NCBI GenBank assembly: GCA_050694175.1
Contig: JBOGXA010000028.1
Span: 1 to 24,599, forward strand
Length of the DNA stretch: 24,599 nt
Direction: 5' to 3'
From: JBOGXA01 sp050694175
Lineage (GTDB): Bacteria; Actinomycetota; CADDZG01; WHSQ01
Shown: piece by piece, positions 15,293-22,419 of the stretch
How the letters are laid out: each line of letters begins with the position of its first letter
How positions within the stretch are numbered: position 1 is the stretch's first letter
Made by a program: the position numbers and the translations under genes
Notes under the pieces: generated by a model
Seen by the model: the letters and a program-made list of their open reading frames with translations, nothing else
What the model was told of the DNA's origin: nothing
Databases searched by the model: none

Positions 15293-15696
15293 AACGAGTT
15301 CTCACCGCCGCCGATGTCGAAGCCGCCGCCAGCAACGGCGACAAGAGCATCGTCGTAGACGATGGAGTTCTCGTCACCCCTCTGGCGCGCGACCGAGCGG
15401 TTGCACTGGGGGTGAGCATCGCCGATGGCACCCGGCTGAATGAGCCGTCTACAGGAGCAGGAGTGGTTGCCCGCCGAGGAGCACCGGCGCGTGCCCCCCG
15501 TCCGACTGCGGCGAAAGATCTCGATGTGGCACGACTGGTGCTTGAGTCGCGAATCAGGATCGTGGCGCGGCGCGCCCTGCTCAGAAACGGACGGGATCTT
15601 TCCGGGCTCGAAGACGTCGTCCGGGCGGTATTGGCGAGACTGTCGGAGGAGTCATCCCAGGGATGCGGATGCCCCTCCTGCGAACGGGGGAGGTGA
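15286..15696 (+). CDS. Short EutQ N-domain-like BMC protein without cupin
   Basis: 136 residues from a GTG at 15286 (GGAGGGA upstream), overlapping the BMC-T stop. Residues 4-46 (VLTAADVEAA ... LVTPLARDRAVALGVSI) match the start of EutQ and, more loosely, EutT (TPxAR motif). Residues 60-78 are a Pro/Ala/Arg linker. Residues 87-121 (SRIRIVARRALLRNG, then LEDVVRAVLARL) resemble the EutQ segment that follows its N-domain and have encapsulation-peptide character. EutQ then carries a cupin; here the protein stops after a Cys-rich tail with Cys127, Cys129 and Cys132. No enzyme domain is seen, so an assembly adaptor or metal-binding role is possible. These comparisons are from memory. Confidence 0.75.
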   Translation: MVKRVLTAADVEAAASNGDKSIVVDDGVLVTPLARDRAVALGVSIADGTRLNEPSTGAGVVARRGAPARAPRPTAAKDLDVARLVLESRIRIVARRALLRNGRDLSGLEDVVRAVLARLSEESSQGCGCPSCERGR

Positions 15697-15705
15697 AATC
15701 CCGAG

Positions 15706-16872
15706 TTGAAAGTGACGATCGTTGGCTCCGGGATGGTCGGATCGACCACCGCACTGCGTCTCCTGGACGAAGGGATCGCCGACGCGCTCGTCATGGTCGA
15801 TGTCGTAGAGGGTTTGGCGAAGGCGGTGGCGCTCGACCTTGCACAATCCGCCCCGTTGCGTGGGCACACCGTCGACATTGTGGGGGGCTCGGACTACGGG
15901 CCGACAGCGGGCTCCGACCTCGTGATCGTGACGGCGGGCGTGCCTCGCCAGCCGGGACAGAGCCGGGCCGACCTTTTGTCGACCAACTCCGACATCGTGC
16001 GGGGCGTGGTCGAGGAGATCGCCACACGTTGCCCCGACTGTGTCCTCATCATGGTTACCAACCCGCTCGACGAGATGACCACGCTGGCCTGGCACGTCTC
16101 GGGATTCCCTTCGGAACGCGTCGTTGGGATGGCCGGCGCGCTCGACACGTCGAGGTTCCGATACTTCGTCGCTGCAGAGCTCGGCACCACGCCTGATCGC
16201 GTCGATGCCCTGGTGTTGGGCTCCCACGGCGAGACCATGGTCCCCCTCCCGCGGCTCGCGCGCGCGTCGCGCCATCCACTCACCCAGCTCCTCTCACCTG
16301 ACCGCATCGACGCCCTGGTCGAACGGACGCGCGAGGCGGGGGCAGAGATCGTGTCGCTTCTTCCGCGGGGGTCGGCGTGGATGGCCCCGTCTGCCGCGAT
16401 CGCCGACATGGCGAAGGCGATCGGTCGAGGCGAACACCGAGTCATCTCCGCCTGCGCGTACCTCAGAGGCGAGTACGGCCTCTCCGATGTGTACCTCGGG
16501 GTCCCGGTGCGGTTGGGCAGACGAGGCGTCGAGGAGATCGTTGAGCTCCCGCTGACCGAGCAAGAGCTTTCTCTGCTTCAGGAGGCCGCGGAGACGGTTC
16601 GATCGCGCGTCGCCGACCTCGACCTGCCGCCACGCGACAGTGGGGAAGAGCGGCGTGGTGCCGACGTCACGCCGCGACCTGCGGGCCCTGGGCGTGAGCG
16701 GGGAGCCCCGACGGCCCGAGAACCAGGGCTGCGCGAGGACGTGAGGACGTTGCGGCTTCAATCCCGTGTCCGTCGGGCGGCAGAACAGGTCCTGTGGGAG
16801 GGCGGCCGCCCATCGGAGGGAGACATCGAGGCTCTGACGCGCGCGGTTCTCGAACGCATGGGGAGCGGCTGA
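15706..16872 (+). CDS. Malate dehydrogenase-like enzyme with C-terminal encapsulation-type tail
   Basis: 388 residues from a TTG (a GTG two codons on is equally possible); a GGGGAGG site lies upstream. Residues 1-310 are a complete LDH/MDH-family enzyme: GSGMVGS (7-13), the active loop GVPRQPGQSR with Arg81 and Arg87, VTNPLDEMT, Asp147 and the proton-relay His174 in LGSHGETMV. Arg81 in the loop favours malate/oxaloacetate over lactate. Residues 311-388 are an added Pro/Arg-rich linker and a segment (353-386) with SRVRRAAEQVLWEGGRP and DIEALTRAVLERM, alignable with the tail of the preceding 136-residue protein. It is probably targeted into the shell, where it could reoxidise NADH. Other 2-hydroxyacids remain possible. 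Confidence 0.88.
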   Translation: MKVTIVGSGMVGSTTALRLLDEGIADALVMVDVVEGLAKAVALDLAQSAPLRGHTVDIVGGSDYGPTAGSDLVIVTAGVPRQPGQSRADLLSTNSDIVRGVVEEIATRCPDCVLIMVTNPLDEMTTLAWHVSGFPSERVVGMAGALDTSRFRYFVAAELGTTPDRVDALVLGSHGETMVPLPRLARASRHPLTQLLSPDRIDALVERTREAGAEIVSLLPRGSAWMAPSAAIADMAKAIGRGEHRVISACAYLRGEYGLSDVYLGVPVRLGRRGVEEIVELPLTEQELSLLQEAAETVRSRVADLDLPPRDSGEERRGADVTPRPAGPGRERGAPTAREPGLREDVRTLRLQSRVRRAAEQVLWEGGRPSEGDIEALTRAVLERMGSG

Positions 16873-16877
16873 ACGGG

Positions 16878-17660
16878 ATGGACGGGCTCGCGCCGCGTAG
16901 CGACGAGATCTTCGATCTCTCTCGGAAGCGGGTCCTCGTGACCGGTGCAAGCCGCGGGATCGGACGGGCCATCGCCATCGGCATGGGGCGCTACGGGGCC
17001 GACGTCTTCTGCGTGGCCAGAGACGAAGGCGGGCTCAAGGCGACCGCCGACGAGATCAACGCATTGGATCGCCGCGCCGACTGGTTTCCCGCAGATCTCA
17101 CAGACGAGGAGAACGTCGCCCGAGCGGTCGATGAGATGGTCGAACGCCTGGGTGGGGTCGACATCGTCGTGAACAACGCGGGTACCGAACACTACTCACC
17201 CGCCCTGGAGACCGAAACCTACCAATGGGACCGGGTCATTCAGCTGAACCTTAGAACGCCGTTCCTGCTTTGCCGTGAAGCCGGCAGACACCTTGTTGCT
17301 CAAGGTTCGGGGAAGGTCATAAACGTCGTCTCCGTCCTCGGCAAGGTAGGGGATCGCAACCTCGCCGCCTACGTCGCATCGAAGAGCGGGCTGATTGGCC
17401 TCACTAGGGCACTGGCGCTGGAGTGGGCGCCGCATGGGATCCAGGTGAACGCGCTCGGTCCGGGGTTCATCGCCACAGAGATGACCGCGGACTCGTTCCG
17501 CAATCCGAGGAGCCGGGAGTGGGTGGAGAACCGCACCCCGATGCATCGATGGGGGGATGCGGAAGAGGTCGTCGGGGCCGCGGTGTTCCTGGCGTCATCC
17601 GCCTCCGACTTCATGACCGGACAGGTCGTGTTCGTCGACGGGGGGTGGTTGGCCCAGTGA
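16878..17660 (+). CDS. Short-chain dehydrogenase/reductase (SDR)
   Basis: 260 residues from the ATG at 16878, five bases after the MDH-like stop. The classical SDR motifs are TGASRGIG (22-29), DLTD, NNAG (99-102), Ser152, Tyr165-x-x-x-Lys169 in YVASK, and NALGPGFIATEMT. The overall pattern resembles gluconate 5-dehydrogenase and 3-oxoacyl-ACP reductase relatives, a group with broad alcohol/ketone specificity. No encapsulation-type helix is seen at either end, so it may act outside the shell, for example on the hydroxyl group of an amino-alcohol substrate or in cofactor recycling. The substrate is not predictable. Its stop overlaps the next small frame. Confidence 0.88.
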   Translation: MDGLAPRSDEIFDLSRKRVLVTGASRGIGRAIAIGMGRYGADVFCVARDEGGLKATADEINALDRRADWFPADLTDEENVARAVDEMVERLGGVDIVVNNAGTEHYSPALETETYQWDRVIQLNLRTPFLLCREAGRHLVAQGSGKVINVVSVLGKVGDRNLAAYVASKSGLIGLTRALALEWAPHGIQVNALGPGFIATEMTADSFRNPRSREWVENRTPMHRWGDAEEVVGAAVFLASSASDFMTGQVVFVDGGWLAQ

Positions 17661-17773
17661 CGGCCAAGGAAGAAGCGCACCTCATGAGGCGGCAGGAGCA
17701 CAACCCAAGGGGGCCGCCGGCAGTCGCGGCACTAGGGGCTTTGATGCTTGAGAGGAGGCAGCAGTGGAAGTAG
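17657..17773 (+). CDS. Possible 38-residue small protein before the permease
   Basis: A GTG at 17657 overlaps the SDR stop as GTGA. The frame MTAKEEAHLMRRQEHNPRG, then PPAVAALGALMLERRQQWK, stops at 17773, overlapping the permease start at 17764. Coupled overlaps at both ends and a short apolar stretch after NPRGPP suggest a real small protein, perhaps a membrane partner of the permease. An internal ATG at 17684 is an alternative start. I do not recognise a family, and chance cannot be excluded. Confidence 0.4.
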   Translation: MTAKEEAHLMRRQEHNPRGPPAVAALGALMLERRQQWK

Positions 17774-19197
17774 AAGCGGAAGCGATTGCAGTAGGTCCAG
17801 AAGAACGCGGACTCGAACGAGTCCTGGGAACGTGGGCGGTTTTCGTGGCCGGCGTGGGGCTCGTCGTAGCGGCCAGCACTCTAGTGAGCGACTACGTCGG
17901 CTACTTCCAGCTCGGGAGCGCGTTCCTGTTGACGCTGTTCATCGCGTTCCTGGTCAACCTCTTGTTGGGTCTTTCGTGCGCAGAGCTGTCGACCACGTAT
18001 CCGCGCGCGGGAGCCCTTTACGAATACGGCGCGGCCGCCACGCCCTCCCGCGCACTTGCGGCGCTTGTTGGGCTGTTCTTGGCGTTTGCCTTCTACGGGA
18101 TGTTCGGGTTCGTGGGTGCGCTGGAGACGGCGGCGGGCGCGTTCGGGCTTCAGGCCTTCTTCAACGCCACCGGGAGCTTGACGCCCTGGATCATCGGCAT
18201 GATCGCCCTCGCCGTCATCCCCAACCTCTTGCACGTCAAGACGATGGTGGCGGTGGAGTCCATCGTGCTCATAGGCATGCTCGCCATCCGCTATTTCTTC
18301 GGAGCGGCGGGGTGGCTGGGCTTTTCCGACACGGGCTCGTGGTCCGCTTCCAACTGGGATGTAGGAGTGGGCGTCTTCGACTTCTCCGCGGTGATGGGGG
18401 CCTTGGCGCTCGGCTATTGGAGCTTCGTGGGGATAGAGTTCGTAGCCCCTCTGGCCGAGGAGACGCGCGAGCCTCGGCGCAACCTACCCGTGGGTATCGT
18501 CCTCGGGCTGCTGGCCATCCTGGCGACTTCTTGGTTCATGGGCAGCGGTGTGGGCGGCACCAGAGCCATCACCGAATGGGCCAAGGAAGGCCTCGGACCC
18601 GCAGGGTGTGACGGGAGCTGTCCGCAGCTTGTCGTCGGACAGGCGATGTTCGGCGGCTGGGGACGAGGGTTGATGGCTATCGCGACGTTCACCGCGACGT
18701 ACACCTCGATGACGATCGTGTTGGCGGGGATGCCGCGCATCCTCTACGGGGTGGCTCGCGAAGGTCAGCTCTTTGGACCCGCACTGTCACGGGCGTTTGG
18801 CTACCTCCACCCCCGCTTTCGCACGCCGTGGGTGGCGATCATCGTCACCGCGATCATCTACGCGGCTGTCGCCGTCGCTTTCAATGACGTGGTCGACTTG
18901 ATCTTCACGGCGGCCTATGCGTGGGTGATCATCTACATCTTCTGGCACCTGCTGGTCATCGTGGCCCGTTACACCGACCCCACCGTCGACCGGCCCTTCC
19001 GTCTGCCGTTGTGGGTCCCATTCCTCGGCGCGATCGGTACGGGCGTAGCCCTGTACTACGCGTTCGCGGGCAGCCACGGGCTATACGGGGTTCGTTCGCT
19101 ATGGGTGTTCGGAGGAGCGGCGGTTGCGGCGCTGATATCGCACGGTCTGACCGGCAAGAAAGAGATGCCGCCGGCGCCCGCCGTTGAAACAGGCTAA
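17764..19197 (+). CDS. APC-superfamily amino acid/amine permease
   Basis: 477 residues from a GTG with GAGAGGAGG upstream. About twelve hydrophobic segments are visible, beginning with WAVFVAGVGLVVAASTLVSD. CAELSTTYPRAGALYEYGA at the start of TM3 is a typical APC motif, and PLAEETREPRRNLPVGIV between later helices is the conserved cytoplasmic loop motif of APC amino-acid/polyamine transporters. It sits in the inner membrane and most likely imports the substrate of the operon, an amino acid, amino alcohol or other amine, by proton or cation symport or exchange. It follows the SDR by about 100 bp. The substrate cannot be assigned from sequence. Confidence 0.9.
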   Translation: MEVEAEAIAVGPEERGLERVLGTWAVFVAGVGLVVAASTLVSDYVGYFQLGSAFLLTLFIAFLVNLLLGLSCAELSTTYPRAGALYEYGAAATPSRALAALVGLFLAFAFYGMFGFVGALETAAGAFGLQAFFNATGSLTPWIIGMIALAVIPNLLHVKTMVAVESIVLIGMLAIRYFFGAAGWLGFSDTGSWSASNWDVGVGVFDFSAVMGALALGYWSFVGIEFVAPLAEETREPRRNLPVGIVLGLLAILATSWFMGSGVGGTRAITEWAKEGLGPAGCDGSCPQLVVGQAMFGGWGRGLMAIATFTATYTSMTIVLAGMPRILYGVAREGQLFGPALSRAFGYLHPRFRTPWVAIIVTAIIYAAVAVAFNDVVDLIFTAAYAWVIIYIFWHLLVIVARYTDPTVDRPFRLPLWVPFLGAIGTGVALYYAFAGSHGLYGVRSLWVFGGAAVAALISHGLTGKKEMPPAPAVETG

Positions 19198-19200
19198 GGG

Positions 19201-19797
19201 ATGGAAGAGGCAATGAGAGCGAAGCGAGGGGGTCACGGCCGCCTGCCCCTCTCGCTTCGCCACCGCGTCTCGTCACTGTATTCGGGTCGACGTGCATCGC
19301 TGCTCCAGGCTCCGGCCGAGGCGATGCGCCGGTTCGGCCTGACCCCTGTCGTGGATGACCAAAGCCGGTATGTACGCAGCCGGGTGGGCGATGACATCGT
19401 GATCGAGGCGGGTTTCGCCAACACGTTCCGAGTCTTCGGGGTACTGATCGACACCCTGTGGACGGGAAGACGGGGAAAGCCGAGCCTAGGAGAATCGGTC
19501 CTTGAGTATCGCTTCGGAAGGAAGAGGCAGTTCGTGCCGAGGCGAGGCGGGGAGAGTGCGCGGGCTCTCGCCGAGAAGCTGAGTGACGACCCGGAGATCA
19601 GACAGCTGATCGACAAGGCGGAACTCAAGACGATCACGGTGGAAGACAGCACCCATGGTCGCAGGGTCCAGATCCGGCCCATGGCCGGGACCATCACGGC
19701 GCTCTATTTTCCGCCGCTTCCTCCTTATACGGTCGCGATCCACGACGATGAAGCGGACGCACAGCTGCGCTTGCTGATGCGCTTGCTCGCCTTATAG
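19201..19797 (+). CDS. Unrecognised 198-residue protein of the BMC operon
   Basis: I do not recognise a family. The ATG at 19201 follows the permease stop by three bases; an ATG at 19213 with GAAGAGG before it may be the true start. The protein is soluble and basic at its N terminus, with no signal peptide or membrane segment. Mixed beta-type segments (DDIVIEAGFANTFRVFGVLIDTLW, TITALYFPPLPPYTVAIHDDE) and a helical end suggest a compact alpha/beta domain with no visible metal or nucleotide motif. Its fixed place between permease and amidotransferase indicates a role in the same pathway. Confidence 0.75.
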   Translation: MEEAMRAKRGGHGRLPLSLRHRVSSLYSGRRASLLQAPAEAMRRFGLTPVVDDQSRYVRSRVGDDIVIEAGFANTFRVFGVLIDTLWTGRRGKPSLGESVLEYRFGRKRQFVPRRGGESARALAEKLSDDPEIRQLIDKAELKTITVEDSTHGRRVQIRPMAGTITALYFPPLPPYTVAIHDDEADAQLRLLMRLLAL

Positions 19798-19806
19798 GAA
19801 CGGTCG

Positions 19807-20592
19807 ATGTGCTCGGTTCAGGCAGTCGAAAAGCTTCCCCGCATCCTTGTGATCCAGCACGACGCCAATGCGCCTCCTGCTCTTCTTGCCGATGCTGCCT
19901 GGGCAGCGGGACTGGCGCTGGACATCCGGGTGATCGAGCAAGGGGCACATGTCCCGGACCGAGTTGGGGAGGCAGAGGCCGGATTGGTCGTGCTTGGTGG
20001 AGAGGCAGGTGTCTACGACGCGCCCGAGCATCCGTACCTGTTCGAGGAGATGGATCTCATCAACAAGGCTGCCGAGGCCCGCAAGCCCGCTCTGGGGATC
20101 TGCCTGGGCTCGCAGCTCGCCGCCGAGGCCCTGGGGGGCGCTGTCCGCCAGGGCGAGAGCGGTGTGGAGATCGGCTGGGTAGAGGTGCGTGTGACGGAGC
20201 AGGGACGACAAGATCCAGTAGCCGCCGCACTTGGGAGGGGTGCACCGCTCTTCCAGTGGCACCGCGACACCTTCGACCTCCCGCCGGGTTCGGTCCCCCT
20301 ACTGACCGCCGACAGATACGCAGCTCAGGGGTTTCGGATGGGGACGGTGTGGGCGGTGCAAGCGCACCCTGAGGTGGATGCTGCCACGATCGCCTCATGG
20401 TGCGACGAAGGCGGTCAACGCGATCTCGTGGCTGCTGGCGTGGACCGTAGTGAACTGCTCAGAGGCGCAACAGAGAGATCGGCATTTGGACTGCGGTTGC
20501 TCGAGTCTTGGTGCCGCATTGCGGCGGAGTTTGTCGAAGCTATCGCCTGGAACGGGGACATGAGTAGCGATGTCAAGAGAGGACGATGGTAA
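19807..20592 (+). CDS. Class I glutamine amidotransferase-like hydrolase
   Basis: 261 residues. The Cys-His-Glu triad is visible: Cys99 in LGICLGSQLAAEALGG, and His187 with Glu189 in AVQAHPEVD; FQWHRDTF (150-156) is also typical of GuaA-like amidotransferase domains. No synthase domain is attached and no partner synthase lies nearby. Stand-alone members can hydrolyse gamma-glutamyl amides, for example in amine catabolism, which would suit this operon. It begins nine bases after the previous gene and overlaps the next start by seven bases. Function as a gamma-glutamyl hydrolase is inference. Confidence 0.85.
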   Translation: MCSVQAVEKLPRILVIQHDANAPPALLADAAWAAGLALDIRVIEQGAHVPDRVGEAEAGLVVLGGEAGVYDAPEHPYLFEEMDLINKAAEARKPALGICLGSQLAAEALGGAVRQGESGVEIGWVEVRVTEQGRQDPVAAALGRGAPLFQWHRDTFDLPPGSVPLLTADRYAAQGFRMGTVWAVQAHPEVDAATIASWCDEGGQRDLVAAGVDRSELLRGATERSAFGLRLLESWCRIAAEFVEAIAWNGDMSSDVKRGRW

Positions 20593-20822
20593 ACGCATAC
20601 GTGCTGATCCAAACGGAGGTCGGAAAGCCTCTGGAGGTCGTCCAGGAAGTTCGGCGTGTCGCAGGCGTAGTCGATGCCGATGCGGTAACCGGCCCGTACG
20701 ATGTCATCGCCCGCCTCGAGGCCGCGGACCTGGATCTCCTGGCGAAGCTGGTGGTGGAACAAATCCAGGGGGTCGAGGGGATTACTCGCACGCTCACCTG
20801 CCCTGTCGTGCATCTTTCGTGA
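20586..20822 (+). CDS. Stand-alone Lrp/AsnC ligand-binding (RAM) domain protein
   Basis: 78 residues, consisting only of the RAM fold: AYVLIQTEVGKPLEVVQEVRRV, GVVDADAVTGPYDVIARLEA, then VEQIQGVEGITRTLTCPVVH. There is no helix-turn-helix. Such proteins bind amino acids as dimers or octamers and may modulate a partner regulator or an enzyme. The start overlaps the amidotransferase stop (ATGGTAA), so it is coupled to it and closes the operon that began with the GntR gene. The ligand is unknown. Confidence 0.9.
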   Translation: MVNAYVLIQTEVGKPLEVVQEVRRVAGVVDADAVTGPYDVIARLEAADLDLLAKLVVEQIQGVEGITRTLTCPVVHLS

Positions 20823-21015
20823 TGTCACATTTCTCCTCGAGGAAGCCCTTTGCACGCTAACGTGATCTCGTCGTGCCTATGGGCCGACGTGCAATTGGCT
20901 GGACCGTCTCGGTGCTCCGAATCGATTCGCATGCGGTTTCTTCGCCCGCTAAAGAGAAACGGCACTAATCTTGCCCAGTCGGTTCATAGCAGCGAAGTGA
21001 TTGGGGCAAGAAGCT

Positions 21016-21747
21016 ATGGCTAGGCAGAAACCGGTCATCGGAGTCACCTGCGGTCGAGCGAGCGTGCCCGTGACGGAAGGATTGCTGAATTCTTATTACG
21101 TCGGCGAGAACTACGTACAGGCGGTAGTCAGAGCAGGAGGTAGCCCCCTGATCCTGCCGTCGGTGGCAGGAAGAGAAGGCGAAGCCGCTCGCGCTGCAAT
21201 TGAGATCTGCGACGGTCTGATCCTGGCAGGGGGCAATGACGTCTCGCCAGATATGTATGGGGGTGCAGATATCAAGGTGGACAAAGTGGATCCCGTCCGC
21301 GATGTCTTTGAGGTCGCTCTCGTCCGCCAGGCCCGTGAGCGGAACGTTCCTCTCCTTGGCATCTGCCGTGGAATGGAGGTCATCAACGTGGCGTACGGAG
21401 GAACGCTCCGAAGCGGTGTGCGCCATGAAGTAGGCACCGAGATCGATCTTCCGGATCTTGAAGGGGGGCGCTTGCACCTACTTCATCTCGATCGAGATGG
21501 CAAGATCCGGGCAGCAATCGGAGTGGAGAAAGTAGAGGTCCTTTGTTTTCACCACCAAGCCCCCGATCGTATCGGGGAAGGTCTCGTGACATCCGCAGAG
21601 TCAGACGACGGGGTAATAGAGGCTCTGGAAGACTCCCAACGCTGGCTGCTGGGTGTGCTTTGGCACCCTGAGCAAGCTCTGGACCGAACCCCGGGCCATG
21701 AGCGCCTGTATCGAGCTCTGGTCGATGCCGCTCGCGACCCGAAATAA
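21016..21747 (+). CDS. Gamma-glutamyl hydrolase, peptidase C26 (PuuD-like)
   Basis: 243 residues from the ATG at 21016; an upstream TTG in the same frame adds five residues. The family pattern is complete: KPVIGVTCGR at the start, GLILAGGNDVSPDMYGG, Cys117 in LLGICRGMEVINVAYGG, the CFHHQA segment, and His217 with Glu219 in GVLWHPEQ. PuuD cleaves gamma-glutamyl-GABA in putrescine breakdown, and relatives release amines or amino acids from other gamma-glutamyl amides. It is 193 bp after the operon end on the same strand, so it may have its own promoter. It is probably the second gamma-glutamyl hydrolase of the same pathway. Confidence 0.9.
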   Translation: MARQKPVIGVTCGRASVPVTEGLLNSYYVGENYVQAVVRAGGSPLILPSVAGREGEAARAAIEICDGLILAGGNDVSPDMYGGADIKVDKVDPVRDVFEVALVRQARERNVPLLGICRGMEVINVAYGGTLRSGVRHEVGTEIDLPDLEGGRLHLLHLDRDGKIRAAIGVEKVEVLCFHHQAPDRIGEGLVTSAESDDGVIEALEDSQRWLLGVLWHPEQALDRTPGHERLYRALVDAARDPK

Positions 21748-21820
21748 CTACGCGCATCGTTCGACCAGTCCAGGTAGCAATTCCTACACCTTGTGGAAAG
21801 CGCTGCTCGGAAAATAACCG

Positions 21821-22230
21821 TTAGGCGGCCTCCAGATTCACTTTGTGGCCCAGCCTCTCCAGCTGGCGGATGGCCCGGCGACGGATCTCTTCGGCGCTCC
21901 GCTCGAGAACCACAGAGGGTCCGGGATCGCAGTAGGGCTGGTTGCGCGACAGCAAGTGCCATGCCGTCGTGAGAATGTCGTGGCGACTGCCACGATCGCC
22001 TTCTTCTTGCCGCGGCGGCGCATGACCTGGACATAGCGGGCGAAAAGATAGGTCTCCTTAGTGCGAGCCGCCGCGTGAGCGCATTCGATGAGGGTTGCGC
22101 GCAAAGCCGGCGAACCCTTGCGCGTGCGGCCGGACTTGCGCTTGCCCGCCGACTCGCGCTGGCCGGGGCACATCCCAGCCCAACTCGCAAGATGAGAAGC
22201 GGTCGGGAACTGGGTCATGTCTGGTCCGAC
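21821..22230 (-). pseudogene. IS110-family transposase, C-terminal remnant with frameshift
   Basis: The minus strand encodes the IS110 transposase C-terminal domain (transposase_20). VGPDM at about 22230 is followed by TQFPTASHLASWAGMCPG, ESAGKRKSGRTRKGSPALRA and AAARTKETYLFARYVQVMRR. In the long frame the match stops after KAIVAVA. Shifting by one base near 21983 restores the family ending: HDILTTAWHLLSRNQPY, then LERLGHKVNLEAA and a stop at 21821. A single lost C explains it. Upstream of VGPDM there is an in-frame stop and no further homology, so the N-terminal DEDD domain is absent. Confidence 0.88.
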
Positions 22231-22419
22231 TCACGTTTCTGTCGTCCGTGCTCGGCCACCAGCGTGACCGCGCCTCGTCGCCAACGGTGCGGACGGCGGC
22301 CGCCCAGGTGGGGGCGGGGTCGATCAGCAACCGTTTGGTGGAACGCTTCCCGCTGCTCAACCTGGTCGCCTCGGTGGAGACCGTGGTGAATGAGATCCCC
22401 TCGCGGTCGCCGCGGTGAG

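Noticed and set aside
20832..20841. TCCTCGAGGA palindrome after the operon as a terminator
   Set aside because: A perfect 10-bp palindrome has no loop and there is no T run; too short to support a call.
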